Positions 26,594 to 35,351 of a DNA stretch of 64,000 nucleotides are shown here, in pieces. The stretch is from Amphritea balenae (GTDB taxonomy: Bacteria; Pseudomonadota; Gammaproteobacteria; Pseudomonadales; Balneatricaceae), in contig NZ_RQXV01000003.1 of assembly GCF_003858655.1 (NCBI RefSeq), forward strand, positions 1 to 64,000. The letters are read 5' to 3'. Below the pieces are notes generated by a model. The model had not been told where the DNA came from. It made no database searches and saw only the letters and a list, made by a program, of their open reading frames with translations. The position numbers were made by a program, and so were the translations under genes. Within the stretch, counting starts at the first letter, position 1; each line of letters begins with the position of its first letter.

Positions 26594-27799
26594 CTACAAA
26601 CCGATCTTATGGGCACGGGCAGTCATAAAGATACCGCTCGGGCTTGGCAGAGATAACTGCGTCTGTAGCTCAAAAGTGGTGGTATCGTAGAGGTGAATTT
26701 CATGACTATCACGTACCGACATCCAGACTTTTTCACCCCGTGGAGCAAACTCCATATGCAGAACACCCGGCCCTGGCTTAAGGTGAACAATCTGCTCCAG
26801 TGTTTCAGAATCAAAAACCTGAATATTGCTGTTATCCGGATGGGCAAAATTAACCCAGATCTGTCGACCATCCGGGCGGGACATTACAAAAACAGGCTGT
26901 CCAAGTACTGGAATCCGGCCAACTTCCTCCCAGCTATTCGTATCCAGAATCAACACTTCATGACGGCCAACGGCAGGTACAAATGCACGTCCACCAGCGA
27001 TAGCCCAGCCTTCAAGGTGAGGCATTTTATATACCGGCAGCTTCTTCTCACCGCGTCCGTAATTTGGCAATACCCGGCGAACACCTTTTTCAGGGTGCCA
27101 GAGGTCCAGTTGAGCCATGCCATCTTCACCAAACAATCCCGCCATATAATAGCGGCCATCCGGTGTGATTAGCGCATCGTATGGGTTTCGACCTATATTC
27201 TCGAACTTGGTAATATCAGGCTTACTCTGATCATTACCACTAAAATCAGCGATCCAGATCTCACCTTTATCCCACAAACTAAAAACAAAGCGTTGCCCCG
27301 GTGCATCCACCAGACCTACTGTTTTAGACTCACAGGGAATATCAGCAACCAGCGTCAGATCCTGACTATTGAAAACTTTCACACCGCCAGGCTTATAGTT
27401 TGATACCGCAATCAGCGTACCGTCCTGACTAATCGCACCACCAATACTGTTACCGCCCTGGATAACTCTATGAGTGATCTGATGGGTCAGTATATCAATT
27501 CGGGTTAATCCGCCATCACGACCAAAAACAAAGGCATAACGTGCATCTCTTGAATAAACCAGCGAAGCATGGGAGAGATCCCCGATACCTGGAATATCTG
27601 CAATAATTTGTTGTTCCGTCGTATCGATAACAGCTACACGTCCATCGGCACGTGCGATAGCAACGGCAAGATCACCGGTACCTCTAAGTTGGCTTTGCGG
27701 TACTGCTGATGTCTGCTGTCCCTGAATCTGAGCGCAGGATGTCAGAGCAGATGCTCCGATAAGAGCGCCAAAACCATTTAACAAAGCTCTGCGTTTCAA
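26594..27799 (-). CDS. nirF: NirF, haem d1 biosynthesis protein
   Basis: The 401-residue protein is a d1-type propeller without the c domain. The N-terminus MKRRALLNGFGALIGASALTSC has a twin-Arg and a lipobox-like end, suggesting a Tat-exported or lipid-anchored periplasmic protein. NirF acts late in d1 synthesis, in the periplasm. Propeller segments include HLEGWAIAGGRAFVPAVGRH and VLHMEFAPRGEKVWMSVRD; it ends LPSPSGIFMTARAHKIGL. Overlaps the nirC stop by four bases. Confidence 0.95.
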   Translation of the reverse strand: MKRRALLNGFGALIGASALTSCAQIQGQQTSAVPQSQLRGTGDLAVAIARADGRVAVIDTTEQQIIADIPGIGDLSHASLVYSRDARYAFVFGRDGGLTRIDILTHQITHRVIQGGNSIGGAISQDGTLIAVSNYKPGGVKVFNSQDLTLVADIPCESKTVGLVDAPGQRFVFSLWDKGEIWIADFSGNDQSKPDITKFENIGRNPYDALITPDGRYYMAGLFGEDGMAQLDLWHPEKGVRRVLPNYGRGEKKLPVYKMPHLEGWAIAGGRAFVPAVGRHEVLILDTNSWEEVGRIPVLGQPVFVMSRPDGRQIWVNFAHPDNSNIQVFDSETLEQIVHLKPGPGVLHMEFAPRGEKVWMSVRDSHEIHLYDTTTFELQTQLSLPSPSGIFMTARAHKIGL

Positions 27800-28128
27800 T
27801 TTACATCTCCTTCTCGCAAGCGTTGTACTAACCAGTGAATATCACCGTCGCTTAGCAATTCTCCCCAGGGCGGCATGGCCAATCCGGGTAAACCATTTTT
27901 AATAGTAATAAACAGAGCCTCATCACTCCGCTCTTTCAGGTCCTGGGGCAAGATTGATGAGCCAAGCCCACCTTTAAGGGTCAAGCCGTGACAGGAACCG
28001 CAATCTTGCTTCAGCAGGTTCGCCAAATATGCCTGACGTTCATCACTGAGCTCGTCACCGGTCCCTGCCTGTACTATTCCAGCACTCAACAGCAGTATTA
28101 ACAGAACGGAGAATCGCTTTATCCTCAT
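27796..28128 (-). CDS. nirC: NirC, small periplasmic cytochrome c
   Basis: The 110-residue precursor has a signal peptide (about 1-22) and one haem site CGSCHG near residue 44, with an axial Met candidate in LAMPPWGELLSD. NirC is the electron acceptor or donor associated with d1 maturation and nitrite reduction. It is first gene of nirCFDLGHJN and divergent from nirE. Confidence 0.93.
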   Translation of the reverse strand: MRIKRFSVLLILLLSAGIVQAGTGDELSDERQAYLANLLKQDCGSCHGLTLKGGLGSSILPQDLKERSDEALFITIKNGLPGLAMPPWGELLSDGDIHWLVQRLREGDVN

Positions 28129-28272
28129 CGATACAACCTCGGGGTATATTCTCTATATAGCTGTGTTTACGGGCAGAACACCCTATCAGCCTGAAGTTAC
28201 AGCCAATACTAGACCTATAAAAATAGTGATCCTTGACTTTTGACAAGTTAACTAACCGATTTCGGGCAGATA

Positions 28273-28286
28273 CTGACTTGCGTCAG
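28273..28286. promoter_or_regulatory. Perfect dyad in the nirC/nirE divergent promoter
   Basis: CTGACttgcGTCAG has the same 5-4-5 geometry as FNR-family boxes but different half sites (CTGAC instead of TTGAT). It lies about 35 bases before the nirE ATG. A second, imperfect candidate TTGACttttGACAA is at 28233-28246. Either could bind the regulator of this divergon; neither matches the FNR consensus well. Confidence 0.35.
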
Positions 28287-28318
28287 ACGATCTGCAGACA
28301 GCTTTAAGGAGTCAGGTT

Positions 28319-29209
28319 ATGCCGTTTATAAAGCAGACAACATCAGCTTCACCCGGTACAGTTTTTCTGGTCGGTGCAGGACCGGGCGATCCCGATCTTT
28401 TGACGGTTAAAGCACTCAGACTAATCGAGAATGCAGATATTCTGGTCTATGACCGGTTGGTATCAGAAGAGATTGTCGGTCTGACTAACCCTCAGGCTGA
28501 GAAGATTTTCGTCGGTAAGAAAGATGGTTATCACAGTCTGCCCCAGGACCAGATAAATCAGTTACTGGTCGACTATGCAGCCAAGGGCAAAGATGTCGTA
28601 CGACTTAAAGGCGGCGATCCTTATATATTTGGCAGGGGTGGGGAGGAAGCCGAGCAATTAAGTGAGGCAGGTATTTCATTTCAGGTTGTTCCGGGAATAA
28701 CCGCTGCTGCAGGTTGCTCTGCCGCAACCGGTATTCCGTTAACACACAGAGATCATGCTCAGTCTGTTAAGTTCATTACCGGTCATTTGAAGAAAGGCGA
28801 CCTTAAGCACGACTGGCATAATCTTGCTAAAAGCGGCCAGACGCTGGTGTTCTATATGGGGCTCAATTCACTGGGCACTATCAGTAGTAAACTGATCGAA
28901 CATGGCTGCCCGGCATCAATGCCTGTAGCACTGGTACAGGACGGCACCACGGCTAAGCAGCGCTTATTGACAGGCACCCTTGAAAATATCGAACAGCGCT
29001 GTTTACAGGCGGGCTTCTCATCACCCAGCCTGATCATCATTGGTACCGTAGTTTCAATGGCACAAACGTTAGGTAGCTGGCCTGATGAAGCACTACAGCT
29101 GTCTCCTGATCTGTCTAAAGAGCTGACTAAAGAGCTGACCAAAGAACTAAGCCAAAGCCTTAGCCAGAAGCATTCAAAAGAATTTCAGCAGGTACTTCAG
29201 GCCAGCTAA
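28319..29209 (+). CDS. nirE: Uroporphyrinogen-III C-methyltransferase (precorrin-2 forming)
   Basis: This SAM-dependent enzyme converts uroporphyrinogen III to precorrin-2, the entry to haem d1 and siroheme. The 296 residues contain [18 protein letters not shown] (about residues 15-32), [24 protein letters not shown] (about 93-110) and [20 protein letters not shown]. Nirtype assignment rests on its position divergent from nirC; cobA/cysG-type genes are otherwise similar. A non-conserved C-terminal tail has tandem SKEL/TKEL units (about residues 265-285), a likely helical extension absent from typical family members. A GGAG-type site precedes the ATG. Confidence 0.92.
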   Translation: MPFIKQTTSASPGTVFLVGAGPGDPDLLTVKALRLIENADILVYDRLVSEEIVGLTNPQAEKIFVGKKDGYHSLPQDQINQLLVDYAAKGKDVVRLKGGDPYIFGRGGEEAEQLSEAGISFQVVPGITAAAGCSAATGIPLTHRDHAQSVKFITGHLKKGDLKHDWHNLAKSGQTLVFYMGLNSLGTISSKLIEHGCPASMPVALVQDGTTAKQRLLTGTLENIEQRCLQAGFSSPSLIIIGTVVSMAQTLGSWPDEALQLSPDLSKELTKELTKELSQSLSQKHSKEFQQVLQAS

Positions 29210-29249
29210 TTCCTGATACCTGCCCCTATATACCGACAATCTGAATGGC

Positions 29250-29271
29250 ACCGGATCACTTCTGATCCGGT
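29250..29271 (+). terminator. Strong hairpin after nirE without a T run
   Basis: Perfect 9-bp stem ACCGGATCA-cttc-TGATCCGGT about 40 bases after the nirE stop. No T tract follows, so it may be an mRNA-end stabilising hairpin or a Rho-associated site, not a classic terminator. Confidence 0.4.
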
Positions 29272-29458
29272 CGCCCTGCGACTCTTAGCCCTGCTCTCTT
29301 ACTGACTCTGTCACCACTATCAACGTCCCGGTGTTTCCATAACTAAACAGAACCAATCGACAACATCGCGGTCATCTGATAGAACAACAAGGCTTATCAC
29401 TGAGGTACGCCCTGTTTAGCCACCATGGTAAATTATAAATAACTTATCACTGAGTCTT

Positions 29459-29971
29459 ATGCCACCGAATCAAACTCGACAGGGTTTTGCCAGACTATTT
29501 ACCCATCTGACCTGGATAATTATTCTTGGCCTTTTTTATCTGCTGTTTGAAGATCAACTGCAGCAAAAAGAAAACCCAAATTATAATTTGAGCCTGAACC
29601 AAACCAACGAGCCTGTGGTATTAAAGCGTAACCGTCAGGGTCACTATCTGGCCCCCGGTACGATTAACGGTGCTCAGGTGATTTTTTTGCTGGATACGGG
29701 TGCAACCGAGATCAGTATTCCGGGACAGCTGGCGGAAGACCTTAACCTTAAACCGGGCAGAGCTTCGTATGCCAGTACCGCCAACGGTACTATTAAGGTT
29801 TTTAACACCCGATTAAGCTCAGTTGCGTTGGGAGGGCTGGAAATGCAGAATATCAACGCCCATATAAATCCACATATGCAGGGCAACACGGTGCTCCTGG
29901 GTATGAGTTACCTGCAGCATCTGGAGATAATTCAACGCAACGGCACGCTAACACTGAAATCAGTGCAGTAA
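29459..29971 (+). CDS. Membrane-anchored retropepsin-like aspartic protease
   Basis: The 170-residue protein has one N-terminal membrane helix (about 14-32, LTWIIILGLFYLLF). The rest is a single retropepsin-like domain with the catalytic FLLDTGATEISIP (Asp near residue 80), the central strands and the LLGMSYLQHLEI hydrophobic-Gly element typical of the TIGR02281 clan AA family. Such proteases act as homodimers, in this topology probably on the periplasmic side. The target is unknown. Stands alone downstream of nirE. Confidence 0.85.
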   Translation: MPPNQTRQGFARLFTHLTWIIILGLFYLLFEDQLQQKENPNYNLSLNQTNEPVVLKRNRQGHYLAPGTINGAQVIFLLDTGATEISIPGQLAEDLNLKPGRASYASTANGTIKVFNTRLSSVALGGLEMQNINAHINPHMQGNTVLLGMSYLQHLEIIQRNGTLTLKSVQ

Positions 29972-30336
29972 TGACTAAATACACTTAAAGCAGACATATA
30001 GATATCAAAGGATTAGCTTATACTAACCCCGCATGCTCATCTCAAGAAACACATCAATATTCAAGCCAATAGCCATTAAGTATCAATCAATCGTCAAAGC
30101 CTCACGCCCTGAATTTTGAAGGTCTGAACAATAGTAAACACCAACTACAGTGCCAGAAAAGAGCCTGACGATAGCCATATTCCAATATATGGCTGACAAC
30201 AATTCACATAGATTTGTAATACTAATTCCTGCGCTACTATTTGATTTATATCTGAAAAATAGCCAAAGAATCTAAACATACTGCCAAATAGCCGATATAT
30301 TATCTATCTCCTTTATGAGCAAGGACCGGCCAGGCA
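29972..30336. other. Intergenic region before the K+ channel gene
   Basis: 365 AT-rich bases with stops in all frames. A weak FNR-like half dyad TTGATttatATCTG is at about 30241. No terminator or RNA gene was recognised. Confidence 0.5.
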
Positions 30337-31356
30337 ATGAGCGCACTACGTAAACGTACTTACGAGATTCTCGATATCGGGAAAAAGCAGGATAAAATCG
30401 GTCGGATAATCGATATCTTTCTGATTCTGCTGATCTCATTAAATGTGCTCTCTGTTATCCTGGAAACACTACCTTCGCTTAACGAACAGCAACGCTACTA
30501 CTTTCAGCTATTTGAAATAATCTCAGTGATTATCTTTACAGTGGAATATCTGGCCCGGGTCTGGAGCGCGATAGAGGAACAGGATCTTAAATATCATCAT
30601 CCTTTCTGGGGGCGTATAATATATATGCTCACCCCCATGGCGATGATTGATCTGATCGTTATACTGCCGTTCTACCTGAGTATGTTCGTTGGCGTCGACC
30701 TGCGATTTATGCGAGTTCTTCGATTGCTACGGGTATTTAAACTAACCCGCTATTCATCTTCAATGTCTCTTTTGCTGCAAGTGCTCCACAGGGAGTCCAG
30801 ATCCATCGGTGCAGCGCTTTTTGTTCTCTTCATGATGATTATTGTGGCATCAAGTCTGACCTACTTTGCCGAGCATGATGCTCAGCCTGACGTCTTTAGC
30901 AGTATTCCCGCTGCAATGTGGTGGGCGATTGTCACCATGACAACCGTTGGCTATGGCGATGTCATACCCGCCACGGTAATGGGAAAAGTACTGGCATCAA
31001 TGATCAGTATCATGAGCCTGGGTATTGTCGCTTTGCCCGCAGGCTTGCTGGCATCGGGCTTCAGCGAAGCGCTGCGTCAGCGACGTCGAACCTACGAGAA
31101 AATGGTTGATATGGCAGTACAGGACGGTGTAGTCGATGAGGTTGAACACAGTGCGCTGAATCAGATGCGAGAATCTCTGGGTATCACCAAGGAAGAAGCA
31201 GCCCATATTATGCATACTAATCTGAGCCGTAAAATGGAACAGGACCTGGATAAAGATTTACAAAAACTACGCAGAGAGATCGACGCCGTTAGTCATGACC
31301 ATTGCCCGCACTGCAACCATCACATTGAATGGATAAAACGACGCAAATCAGATTAA
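30337..31356 (+). CDS. Voltage-gated-type potassium channel
   Basis: The 339-residue protein has six predicted membrane segments (about 25-240) with an S4-like helix FMRVLRLLRVFKLTRYSS carrying regularly spaced Arg/Lys. The pore selectivity filter TTVGYGD lies near residues 202-208 after the pore helix SIPAAMWWAIVTM. The cytoplasmic C-terminus includes an EF-hand-free helical region (VDMAVQDGVVDEVEHSALNQM) and a terminal Cys/His pair motif (HCPHCNHHIEWIK) that may bind zinc. It should conduct K+ across the inner membrane. A ligand- or redox-gating role for the Cys/His tail is inference. Confidence 0.9.
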   Translation: MSALRKRTYEILDIGKKQDKIGRIIDIFLILLISLNVLSVILETLPSLNEQQRYYFQLFEIISVIIFTVEYLARVWSAIEEQDLKYHHPFWGRIIYMLTPMAMIDLIVILPFYLSMFVGVDLRFMRVLRLLRVFKLTRYSSSMSLLLQVLHRESRSIGAALFVLFMMIIVASSLTYFAEHDAQPDVFSSIPAAMWWAIVTMTTVGYGDVIPATVMGKVLASMISIMSLGIVALPAGLLASGFSEALRQRRRTYEKMVDMAVQDGVVDEVEHSALNQMRESLGITKEEAAHIMHTNLSRKMEQDLDKDLQKLRREIDAVSHDHCPHCNHHIEWIKRRKSD

Positions 31357-31417
31357 CAAGCTAGCCATTCTCTGACCCATTGACGGGGATATACCGCGTT
31401 CTTCACGGCTCAGGTCA

Positions 31418-31447
31418 GGGACAAAGCAACTTTCGCTGTCCCCTTTT
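31418..31447 (+). terminator. Terminator after the K+ channel gene
   Basis: GGGACA-(13-base loop)-TGTCCC followed by CTTTTAT, about 60 bases after the channel stop and before the convergent kinase gene. Confidence 0.6.
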
Positions 31448-31501
31448 ATACTTCTTTTCATGCTCCTTTGTTAAATACCTTAAAAGCCTCTGCAGGACAG
31501 T

Positions 31502-32236
31502 TCAAAAAAGCGGTAGAGTCACAATAAACCGACAGCCGGTCCGGTGGTCCGTGTCTAATTCGATACTACCGGCAATAGACTTCACAACAATGGCATACAC
31601 GATGGAAAGCCCTAAACCGGCCCCGCCTTTATTTCGACCCGTCGTAAAAAATGGCTCAAAAATATAGGGCCTGATATCATCATCGATTCCACAACCATCA
31701 TCTGTATAGACAAGGCTTAACCAACTTGCACCACGATCGATATCGATTGTTATATTGCCGGATGACGACTCTGCGAAGCCGTACATAAGTGAATTTTTTA
31801 TAAAATTTGAAACAATCTGTTCCAGGGTAGCCTTCGGCAGATTTACGCTCAAGGGTGACTGCTCAATATTTACCTTAACGTTGATATCGTTACCTGAGAG
31901 TTCTTCCTGAAACGGCCTGATTGCTGAAGCGACTGACTCTGAGACCTCCTGATCGACCCAATCAGAATCGATAAAAGCAAATTCTTTGAGCTGATCGGTT
32001 AAATCCATAGCCTTCTTCAGGTTCTGCTCAATTATTTTCAGGTAGCGCTTATTTAAACGAAAAGCCTGAAGCGCATCCTCTTCGCTGAGCGACTTTTCAA
32101 GAAACTTCTGCTCAGTCTTTTCCAGCCTTTCCGTCACAACAGAAAGCGAAGACTGACAAACCCCCAGAGGCGTTCTCATTTCATGAGCAGCACCAGACAC
32201 CAGCAACTGCAAGCTTTCAAACCGGTTCTCCATCAA
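31502..32236 (-). CDS. Sensorless histidine kinase
   Basis: The 244-residue protein consists only of a dimerisation/phosphoacceptor domain (SGAAHEMRTPLG, His near residue 18) and an HATPase domain (N box KNSLMYGF, G1 YTDDGCGID, F box FEPFFTTGR, G2 GGAGLGLSIVYA). There is no membrane helix or sensor domain. It starts nine bases after the upstream PAS-like gene, which probably supplies the input. No response regulator lies adjacent, so the phosphoacceptor partner is unknown. Confidence 0.88.
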   Translation of the reverse strand: MMENRFESLQLLVSGAAHEMRTPLGVCQSSLSVVTERLEKTEQKFLEKSLSEEDALQAFRLNKRYLKIIEQNLKKAMDLTDQLKEFAFIDSDWVDQEVSESVASAIRPFQEELSGNDINVKVNIEQSPLSVNLPKATLEQIVSNFIKNSLMYGFAESSSGNITIDIDRGASWLSLVYTDDGCGIDDDIRPYIFEPFFTTGRNKGGAGLGLSIVYAIVVKSIAGSIELDTDHRTGCRFIVTLPLF

Positions 32237-32245
32237 TCGCTCCGT

Positions 32246-32767
32246 CTAATCTGACAAATGCTCAAATGACATTGGACAAAACAGGTAATCAGCCCGTTGG
32301 TCTCCAGGCTCAGCTAACACGGGCAAGAAAAGAGCCTCATATAAAATTGAAGCATCATTGTTCCATTTCAGTGTCTTAATCGTATAAGTGGGTACACCGG
32401 TGTCCATAGCGTGAAGTACCAAACGCTTTACGGCTTCCTGGTTTTGCGGCGGCATTCCTTCTTCAAAAGGTTTGTTATGCCCCTCAAAATTCAGGCAACG
32501 CTGGCACTCACTCCCCATATACATAATGAATAAGCCATCTTCACCTTCCCGTCGATAAATCATCAGATTCAACAATTGCTCATCATTGAATTGCTGAATG
32601 AAATCATCATATGTTTTAACACGAGCTTGTTTTTGCCCGGTGACCCAGTAATCCATCAGACGGGCTACTTCAAAACTTCTGAAACTCTTAAACGAAGATG
32701 CGTTGTGCAACTCTTCAACGATTCCAATTTTAAGTTTCTCAATATCAGGCAACTCTTTGATAGTCAT
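32246..32767 (-). CDS. PAS-like sensor protein paired with the downstream kinase
   Basis: This soluble protein of 173 residues has the overall pattern of the proteobacterial PAS-type domain: an N-terminal helix DYWVTGQKQARVKTYDDF and a core with LLNLMIYRREGEDGLFIMYMG and LPVLAEPGDQRADYLFCPM. It carries CQRC (about residue 113), a Cys pair that could be redox- or metal-sensitive. ATG at 32767 is preferred over 32773 because AGGGG lies six bases upstream of it. With the kinase it appears to form a sensor split over two genes. Function by inference. Confidence 0.6.
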   Translation of the reverse strand: MTIKELPDIEKLKIGIVEELHNASSFKSFRSFEVARLMDYWVTGQKQARVKTYDDFIQQFNDEQLLNLMIYRREGEDGLFIMYMGSECQRCLNFEGHNKPFEEGMPPQNQEAVKRLVLHAMDTGVPTYTIKTLKWNNDASILYEALFLPVLAEPGDQRADYLFCPMSFEHLSD

Positions 32768-32998
32768 TAACATCCCCTATAATAACTTTTATTATGCTAA
32801 GCCAAATTACAAAGCTTATTTATAGCTATTAACGTTATTTCACAATGATCAAAAATACCAATTTAGATTACCCAAAATGAAAGATTTACTTTAAATATTA
32901 TTAAACTAAGCTAAACGGCCGTTTTATATTGCATATTAAGTAGTTACGAATATAAAGCTTTTCTGATAGATAAGAATATCAACAATAGAAAGACACAC

Positions 32999-33026
32999 AA
33001 AAACGGAGGCCACAGCCTCCGTTTTC
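32999..33026 (-). terminator. Terminator after the VOC gene
   Basis: AAACGGAGGC-caca-GCCTCCGTTT with an A run on the left and T on the right; placed just beyond the minus-strand VOC stop. Confidence 0.85.
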
Positions 33027-33052
33027 TTAATGACATAGCCAGACTTTATTGA

Positions 33053-33601
33053 TCAATCCAGACCGCTAAACTCCTCTTCATGCAACCATGCTGCATGTTT
33101 CGGTGCCTTTTTAGTCACTGACCACTCTTCCAGCATTGCCGGAGCAACGGCTTTCAATTGTTTCATCTGTTCTGCGGTACCTTTTACGATAGTCAGTTCA
33201 AGGCGATGGCCGTTAGGATCAAAGAAATAGATCGACCGGATAATGCCGTGCTCGGTTGGCCCTACAACATTCAGGCCTTTAGATTCCAGTTCGGCCTTAG
33301 CCGCCAACAGTGCTTCTTCGCCACCATCGATCTGGAACGCAATATGTTGCACCCACTCTGGCGTATTACGATCTCGATCCATTTTTTCTTTAGTCGGCAA
33401 TTCAAAAAACGCCAGAATGTTACCATTACCGGCATCCAGGAACAGATGCATATAAGGGTCAGGCTCTTTAGTCGAAGGGACACGATCTTCGGCAATCGCT
33501 ACCAAAAAATCCATGTTCAGCATCTCCTGGTAAAACTCAACCGTCTCTTTCGCGTCGTTACACCGGTATGCAACATGGTGGATCTGGGAAAGTTGAATCA
33601 T
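33053..33601 (-). CDS. VOC (glyoxalase/bleomycin-resistance) superfamily protein
   Basis: This 182-residue protein contains one vicinal-oxygen-chelate unit with metal-type residues: IHHVAYRC (His near residue 8), HLFLDAGNGN, WVQHIAFQID and HRLELTIV. VOC enzymes act on hydroxy-aromatics, glutathione adducts and the like through a metal ion. The ATG at 33601 has GAGG eight bases upstream, so the upstream in-frame start with a hydrophobic extension is not used. The divergent MarR-type gene suggests substrate-controlled expression. Substrate unknown. Confidence 0.85.
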   Translation of the reverse strand: MIQLSQIHHVAYRCNDAKETVEFYQEMLNMDFLVAIAEDRVPSTKEPDPYMHLFLDAGNGNILAFFELPTKEKMDRDRNTPEWVQHIAFQIDGGEEALLAAKAELESKGLNVVGPTEHGIIRSIYFFDPNGHRLELTIVKGTAEQMKQLKAVAPAMLEEWSVTKKAPKHAAWLHEEEFSGLD

Positions 33602-33846
33602 TACTAAGCCTCTTATTAATATTCTTATTAGGATTGTGTAAAACCAGGTAATCACTACAGGGTTTGCATAGGACAATATTAGTAACAGACGTTACTATTG
33701 TCAAAGATCAACATAATCACTATAAATTATTGTTTTATAAGAATTTATGCTTAATAAAAGCTATTTTTTAGTAACTGGAAATTGTCTTATTCTATAATTG
33801 CCGTATAAGATACCTTTATATTTTACTGTTTCAGAGATCAATTCCT

Positions 33847-34329
33847 GTGACCGAAAAAAAGCCAGCTGCCACTGCGGCAGAGCCACAACTTAATCTCAGC
33901 CAGTTCTTTCCATACCGGCTTTCAACACTTGAAATGTCGGTCAGTCAGGCTGTTGCTCAGCTGTATACCGGACGCTTTAAAATGACCCGGCAAGAGTGGC
34001 GTATTATGGCAGCGCTGGGCAGTAACCATTCAATGTCAGCTAAAGAGATTGCTGCGCACAGTAGTCTTGAGAAGATGCAGGTAAGCCGGGCAATTTCCGG
34101 ATTAAAAAAGGCAGAGCTTATTAACCAACAAGAAGATCCTGATGACCGGCGTTATACAAAACTCAGCCTTACCGATAAAGGTTTGAATATATACCGACAG
34201 ATAGTTCCTTTGGCACTCGCCCGGGAAGCATTTATCCTTTCAGACCTGAGCGATGAAGAACAGCAACAGCTGTTCTTCCTGATGGATAAGGTTCAGAATA
34301 AAGCGAAGGAACTTCAGCAGTGTGGCTAA
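33847..34329 (+). CDS. MarR family transcriptional regulator
   Basis: This 160-residue protein begins at a GTG and has a winged helix (about 40-115) with LYTGRFKMTRQEWRIMAAL, a recognition helix AHSSLEKMQVSRAISGLKKA and the wing DPDDRRYTKLSLTDKG, which is the MarR signature. It is divergent from the VOC gene and probably represses it until a small phenolic-type ligand binds. The 245-base space between them should contain the operator, but I saw no clear palindrome. Confidence 0.9.
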   Translation: MTEKKPAATAAEPQLNLSQFFPYRLSTLEMSVSQAVAQLYTGRFKMTRQEWRIMAALGSNHSMSAKEIAAHSSLEKMQVSRAISGLKKAELINQQEDPDDRRYTKLSLTDKGLNIYRQIVPLALAREAFILSDLSDEEQQQLFFLMDKVQNKAKELQQCG

Positions 34330-34332
34330 TCG

Positions 34333-35283
34333 CTATACTGTGCTGTTAATACCCGCCCCTGTTTCAATAAAAATAATATCTCCGCCGACCTGCTTACCCC
34401 TTTGCAGGGCATAGTCAGCGCGCTCAAGCAGGCTATCCGCCACATCCCCCACCTGAAAAGCCGTGATACCCACAGTAATAGTCATCGCAAAACTATGACT
34501 CTGCCACTCAAAACTATGTGCTCTCAGGCTTTGCCAGGCCCGCTGAATAATTTTACGGGCGATTTCTGGGTTTTCTTCACGCATCAGAATGACAAAATCA
34601 GAGCCATTCCAGCGCGCCAGGCAATCCAGATTACCCAGTACCTTCCGGAAAATCTCAGCTGTTGTTAACAACACGTAATCACCACACTGATGACCATACC
34701 GGTCATTGACCATCTTAAAAAAATCCAGATCAGCCATCATCACCGAGAAACCAGAACCGGTACTCAGCGCCCGATCGATCTCCTGATTAGCTCGCTGTAA
34801 CAGGTAATGCTGATTATAGGTACCGGTCAGCTGGTCCATAATTGACTGACGTTTTAAACCTTCTAACTCAGTCGTCATATCAGTAATATCAATAAAAGAG
34901 ATGATGTAATAGTTGGGACGAATAGTGCTTCTTACTTCGCTGAATACCTCGAAAACCCGCTCCCGACCATCAAAGCACCGAATTCTAACAACTTCCTTTG
35001 CCGTTACTTCATTACGCTGCATCGCTTTTGCCGAGTCAGCCTGCCACTTCTCCATGATCTGCTGCCGATACTCCGGCTCAGGATAAGCCAGATCCATCCA
35101 ACAAGCAGAGTCAGGTGTCGCCGATAACGGATAACCGATCGTATTCAGATATTTTAAATTTACATGCTGGATCTTCTGAGCATTAAGATCGCCAGACTCA
35201 GGTTGCTCAAACCAGATCACCAACGTTGCTATAGGAAGGTGATCCAGAAAAGTGTAAAAGCTGTCTAAATCTTCGTTACTCAA
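34333..35283 (-). CDS. PAS-GGDEF protein with a degenerate GGDEF signature
   Basis: This soluble 316-residue protein has an N-terminal PAS-type sensor (about 1-140), then a GGDEF fold (DQLTGTYNQHYLL, MMADLDFFKMVNDRYGHQCGD). The signature itself reads NGSDF (in RWNGSDFVILM) where active diguanylate cyclases have GG(D/E)EF, so the first Gly and the metal-binding acidic residue are lost. It is probably a c-di-GMP-independent or GTP-binding regulator, not a cyclase. No EAL domain follows. Lone gene convergent with the MarR-type gene. Confidence 0.8.
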   Translation of the reverse strand: MSNEDLDSFYTFLDHLPIATLVIWFEQPESGDLNAQKIQHVNLKYLNTIGYPLSATPDSACWMDLAYPEPEYRQQIMEKWQADSAKAMQRNEVTAKEVVRIRCFDGRERVFEVFSEVRSTIRPNYYIISFIDITDMTTELEGLKRQSIMDQLTGTYNQHYLLQRANQEIDRALSTGSGFSVMMADLDFFKMVNDRYGHQCGDYVLLTTAEIFRKVLGNLDCLARWNGSDFVILMREENPEIARKIIQRAWQSLRAHSFEWQSHSFAMTITVGITAFQVGDVADSLLERADYALQRGKQVGGDIIFIETGAGINSTV

Positions 35284-35351
35284 TCTGTAGCCCTTGATTA
35301 ATGTTGTACAAGTCTCGCAGCTATTCTACCTGAGAAAGCCCATCCTTTTAC

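Noticed and set aside
30241-30254. FNR-type box before the K+ channel gene
   Set aside because: Only one half site matches (TTGATttatATCTG); too weak to list as an operator.
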